This document shows positions 61,697 to 64,000 of a stretch of DNA of 64,000 nucleotides, one piece after another. The position numbers were made by a program, and so were the translations under genes. The number at the start of each line of letters is the position of its first letter. The stretch's first letter is position 1. Source of the stretch: JAADHI01 sp964451325 (GTDB lineage Bacteria > Nitrospirota > Nitrospiria > SBBL01 > JAADHI01); the NCBI GenBank assembly GCA_964451325.1, contig CAYVHO010000003.1, forward strand, positions 62,001 through 126,000. The letters are read 5' to 3'. The notes under the pieces are model-generated. The model did no database searches and was not told the DNA's origin. It saw only the letters and a program-made list of their open reading frames with translations.

Positions 61697-62677
61697 GTGG
61701 AAAAAATGGATCAGGTGTGGTCTGATCACAGAGCGTTCTTAGCTGAAGCAGAGACACAAATTCAGAAGGGACTGCAATCCAAGGTCGCACTGGTTAATAA
61801 GGTCACCGATCATATTTTGAACAGCGGAGGGAAACGTATTCGGCCGCTGCTGCTCATCATCAGCGCCCATCTCTGTGACTACCACGACAAAGAACGCATT
61901 TATCTTTCAAGCGGGATCGTGGAGTTTATTCATACTGCGACATTGCTGCATGATGATGTCATTGATAATGCAGAAATCCGGCGAGGCATCGCGCCCGCAC
62001 GCATTTTGTGGGGAAATCAGGCGAGTATCTTAGTTGGAGATTACCTCTACACACTCGCGCTTTGCCACGCGGTTCAGATGAACAGTTTTGAAAGTAATAC
62101 GCTCTTGGCCACCACCTGTTTGCGTATGGCTGAAGGCGAAACCCTGCAACTCTCCCACAACGGAAATCTCAAAATTAGCGAAGCAACCTATCTTGAGATT
62201 ATCGAGCAGAAAACCGCCATGCTCATCTCGGCCTGTTGTCGGCTTGGCGCAATTATTGCCAAAGCTTCAGAAGAAAAAAAAGAAGCCCTCGGCCAGTTTG
62301 GCAAAAATATCGGCATTGCGTTTCAAGTTGCAGATGACACACTAGACTATGTGGCAGACGGAAAACGCCTGGGAAAATCTCTCGGAGAAGATCTAAAAGA
62401 AGGGAAAGTTACGCTTCCGCTACTGCATTTGTTAAAACATTGTAAAAAAGAAGACCGGGATTGGCTCAATAAAATCATGGATTCTGAAAATTTCGATCAA
62501 GATAATCTCAGCAAAGTCATTGCCTTGATGCAATCTCACGGCTCCATTGATTATGCCCTCAAACAAGCACAAGGTTACGCAAACGAGGCAAAATCAGTCT
62601 TGTCTATTTTTCCCGATTCCCCGCAACGCCAGGACTTGATGACCATTGCAGACTACGTTGTGCATAGAGACCACTAA
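61697..62677 (+). CDS. ispB: Long-chain polyprenyl (octaprenyl-type) diphosphate synthase
   Basis: All-alpha trans-prenyltransferase making the side chain of quinones. GGKRIRPLL, LLHDDVIDNAEIRRG (DDxxD) and VADDTLDY are present, about 326 residues. GTG 61697 is chosen because it has GGGAG nine bases before and follows the promoter. An in-frame ATG lies at 61706, and the ORF continues uselessly upstream to 61535. Chain length cannot be read from sequence. Confidence 0.93.
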   Translation: MEKMDQVWSDHRAFLAEAETQIQKGLQSKVALVNKVTDHILNSGGKRIRPLLLIISAHLCDYHDKERIYLSSGIVEFIHTATLLHDDVIDNAEIRRGIAPARILWGNQASILVGDYLYTLALCHAVQMNSFESNTLLATTCLRMAEGETLQLSHNGNLKISEATYLEIIEQKTAMLISACCRLGAIIAKASEEKKEALGQFGKNIGIAFQVADDTLDYVADGKRLGKSLGEDLKEGKVTLPLLHLLKHCKKEDRDWLNKIMDSENFDQDNLSKVIALMQSHGSIDYALKQAQGYANEAKSVLSIFPDSPQRQDLMTIADYVVHRDH

Positions 62678-62710
62678 AACCCTTCGTTTCAAATCACTGC
62701 GATCACAAGA

Positions 62711-63004
62711 CTAGCCGGGAATGACTTCGACACTCAGCGAGATTTCTCGTAATATCGTCGCCACACGATCACAGACCTCCACAGCACCTTCAAAACAGAC
62801 CGCTTTCCCTTGGGTATGGATCTCCACCGTAATTTCGAAAGCCGCTTGAAGCGCCGCCCCTGTCGCTTTTTGGATTTGAACGATCACTTCATCAAAGGAA
62901 TGCACTTCGTCATTAAAAATAATGACCTGCCAAGGAATGGCTTCTTCAGTCGCCTCGTCGGTTGTGGTCAAAATGTCGGGGCGATCAAGGACGTCCGGAC
63001 TCAT
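62711..63004 (-). CDS. clpS: ClpS adaptor for ClpAP
   Basis: 97-residue N-recognin adaptor. IPWQVIIFNDEVHSFDEV matches the ClpS core (N-degron pocket residues in the NDxxH region), with a charged N-terminal tail. It overlaps the upstream gene by four bases (ATGA). clpA is not in the window. Confidence 0.93.
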   Translation of the reverse strand: MSPDVLDRPDILTTTDEATEEAIPWQVIIFNDEVHSFDEVIVQIQKATGAALQAAFEITVEIHTQGKAVCFEGAVEVCDRVATILREISLSVEVIPG

Positions 63005-64000
63005 GACACACTCGATATTGGAAACAAGATTTTTTGAATGTCATCCCACTCCGTAAACAAGGGAGAACAGCTGAACTTGTGGCAGACGCAAACCGACACA
63101 GCGGCATTGACGTTTTCAAGGTTTATCCCCGATTTTTGTGTCATCCAGCGCCGTGCTTCTGGAACATCATTAAAGGAGATGAGCTTATTCGGAAGAAACC
63201 CCTGATGGATTTTAGAAAGCAGGGCTTCTGCTTTAAGCCCGCTCACATCTCCAATCACATGTACTTCTTTTGGAGGCCTCAAATAAAAATCAGCCGCCAC
63301 AATAAAAGAACCTAGTGCAAATGGATTTGCATCCATTTCCTGGGCAAAGCACAAGAGTGTTATTTCGGCCCGGTCGAAATAATGCTTTTCCCCCGTCAAA
63401 TAAAAGAGCCGCAGGAGCACTTTGGCTGCAACGGCATTTCCAGATGGGATGGAATGATCGAAACAAGGACGCATGCGATCAATCAGTACCTCATGATCGT
63501 GCGAAGTAAAAAAGAAGCCCCCTTTTTCTGCGTCCCAAAATCGCTCGAGTAAGTTATCCACCAGGGTCTGTGCAATCTCCAGATATTTTGCGCCGCCCCC
63601 TGCTTCATAAAGATCCAGTAACACATCGGCAAGCAGGGTAAAATCATCCAAATACGCATCAAATTTTGCCACACCATCCTTAAAACAATGCCGCAGCCGC
63701 CCATCAACATAAAGAGATTTCAGGATAAAATCGGCTGCCGAAAGTGCCGCATCCAAATAAGATCTCTCGCGTGTGACTTGATAGCCTGAGACAAAAGCCC
63801 CGATCATCAGACTATTCCAAGAGGTCAATATTTTTTCATCCCGAAAAGGTTTGGAACGTTTTTCCCGTGCTGCATAGAGTTTTTCCTTTGCAGATCTTAA
63901 GACCTCTGTCACGGCGGGCACACTGGCCCCGATTTGATCGGCCAATTGTCTAAGGGAGGCCTTGCAATGGGGGATGCTTTTGCCTTCAAAGTTTCCGGCT
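63001..64000 (-). CDS. YyaL/DUF255 (thioredoxin-domain, SSP411-like) protein, C-terminal part
   Basis: Continues off the window edge: the frame stays open to 64000, where GNFEGKSIPHC matches the family. The visible part is the alpha/alpha toroid half with KILTSWNSLMIGAF, DAYLDDFTLLADVLLDLYEAG and IPSGNAVAAKVLLRL. The N-terminal thioredoxin-like domain would lie beyond the edge. A TTG at 63945 is in frame but is not the start. It is translationally coupled to clpS. Confidence 0.88.
   Translation of the reverse strand, partial: AGNFEGKSIPHCKASLRQLADQIGASVPAVTEVLRSAKEKLYAAREKRSKPFRDEKILTSWNSLMIGAFVSGYQVTRERSYLDAALSAADFILKSLYVDGRLRHCFKDGVAKFDAYLDDFTLLADVLLDLYEAGGGAKYLEIAQTLVDNLLERFWDAEKGGFFFTSHDHEVLIDRMRPCFDHSIPSGNAVAAKVLLRLFYLTGEKHYFDRAEITLLCFAQEMDANPFALGSFIVAADFYLRPPKEVHVIGDVSGLKAEALLSKIHQGFLPNKLISFNDVPEARRWMTQKSGINLENVNAAVSVCVCHKFSCSPLFTEWDDIQKILFPISSVS

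Noticed and set aside
1..64000. CRISPR arrays, rRNA genes, replication origin or phage genes
   Set aside because: No regularly spaced direct repeats, rRNA-like segments, DnaA-box clusters or phage structural genes were seen on reading both strands.

Overview
The window reads as chromosomal DNA of a diderm, probably deltaproteobacteria-like (Desulfobacterota/Bdellovibrionota-type) environmental bacterium of moderate GC (judged by eye, not counted). The case rests on many lipoproteins with Lgt and two outer-membrane beta-barrels, type IV pilus minor pilins under a PilS/PilR pair, a sigma-54 promoter with its activator, several c-di-GMP enzymes, delta-60 repeat and beta-propeller lipoproteins, and frequent TTG/GTG starts. 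Species cannot be named from this sequence.

Layout. 0.1-10.5 kb: HtrA-type protease, GAF-PAS-PAS-GGDEF-EAL protein, RqcH-like ribosome rescue factor, GAF-GGDEF cyclase, SecA and an M23 peptidase, then tRNA-Leu(CAA). 10.9-17.9 kb: pilD, pilS, pilR and four pseudopilin-like genes. 17.9-21.2 kb: oppC, oppB and oppA without ATPases. 21.4-24.8 kb: tRNA-Val(GAC), thrS, infC, rpmI, rplT and a large terminator. 24.9-28.1 kb: cupredoxin lipoprotein, dinB, an IS3-family remnant and an AT-rich Fic gene with a strong palindromic operator. 28.2-34.1 kb: TolB-like lipoprotein overlapping a lone parA, an SLC13 permease, thiE, thiG, thiS. 34.2-38.6 kb: erpA, an isolated NuoF-like subunit and a zinc-ribbon protein behind a sigma-54 promoter, then an unusual Rossmann-fused sigma-54 activator that follows malate dehydrogenase. 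38.7-42.5 kb: broken thioredoxin fragment, then a porin / phosphate-binding-like / GGDEF-EAL operon. 42.6-52.3 kb: fused SpmA-SpmB, pentapeptide-repeat membrane protein, lgt, a DEDD exonuclease, a giant propeller lipoprotein, tsf, rpsB. 52.3-64 kb: leuD, leuC, FKBP, delta-60 lipoprotein, an M1-like/Omp85 fusion, an FN3-like protein with a Cys-containing C-terminal anchor, a polyprenyl diphosphate synthase with an operator-like dyad on its promoter, clpS and a partial YyaL-like gene at the edge.

Best lead for an undescribed system: mdh plus an activator whose sensory domain looks like an NAD(P)-binding Rossmann fold. Immediately downstream are GTTTC/GAAAC dyads and a near-consensus -24/-12 promoter that faces a zinc-ribbon protein, NuoF-like flavoprotein and ErpA. 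This looks like a redox or metabolite sensing circuit. Other strong sequence signals are the Fic operator, the promoter dyad of the polyprenyl synthase gene, and the porin / binding protein / c-di-GMP operon. Promoters and operators were found by eye, and family names come from motif recognition without database searches.
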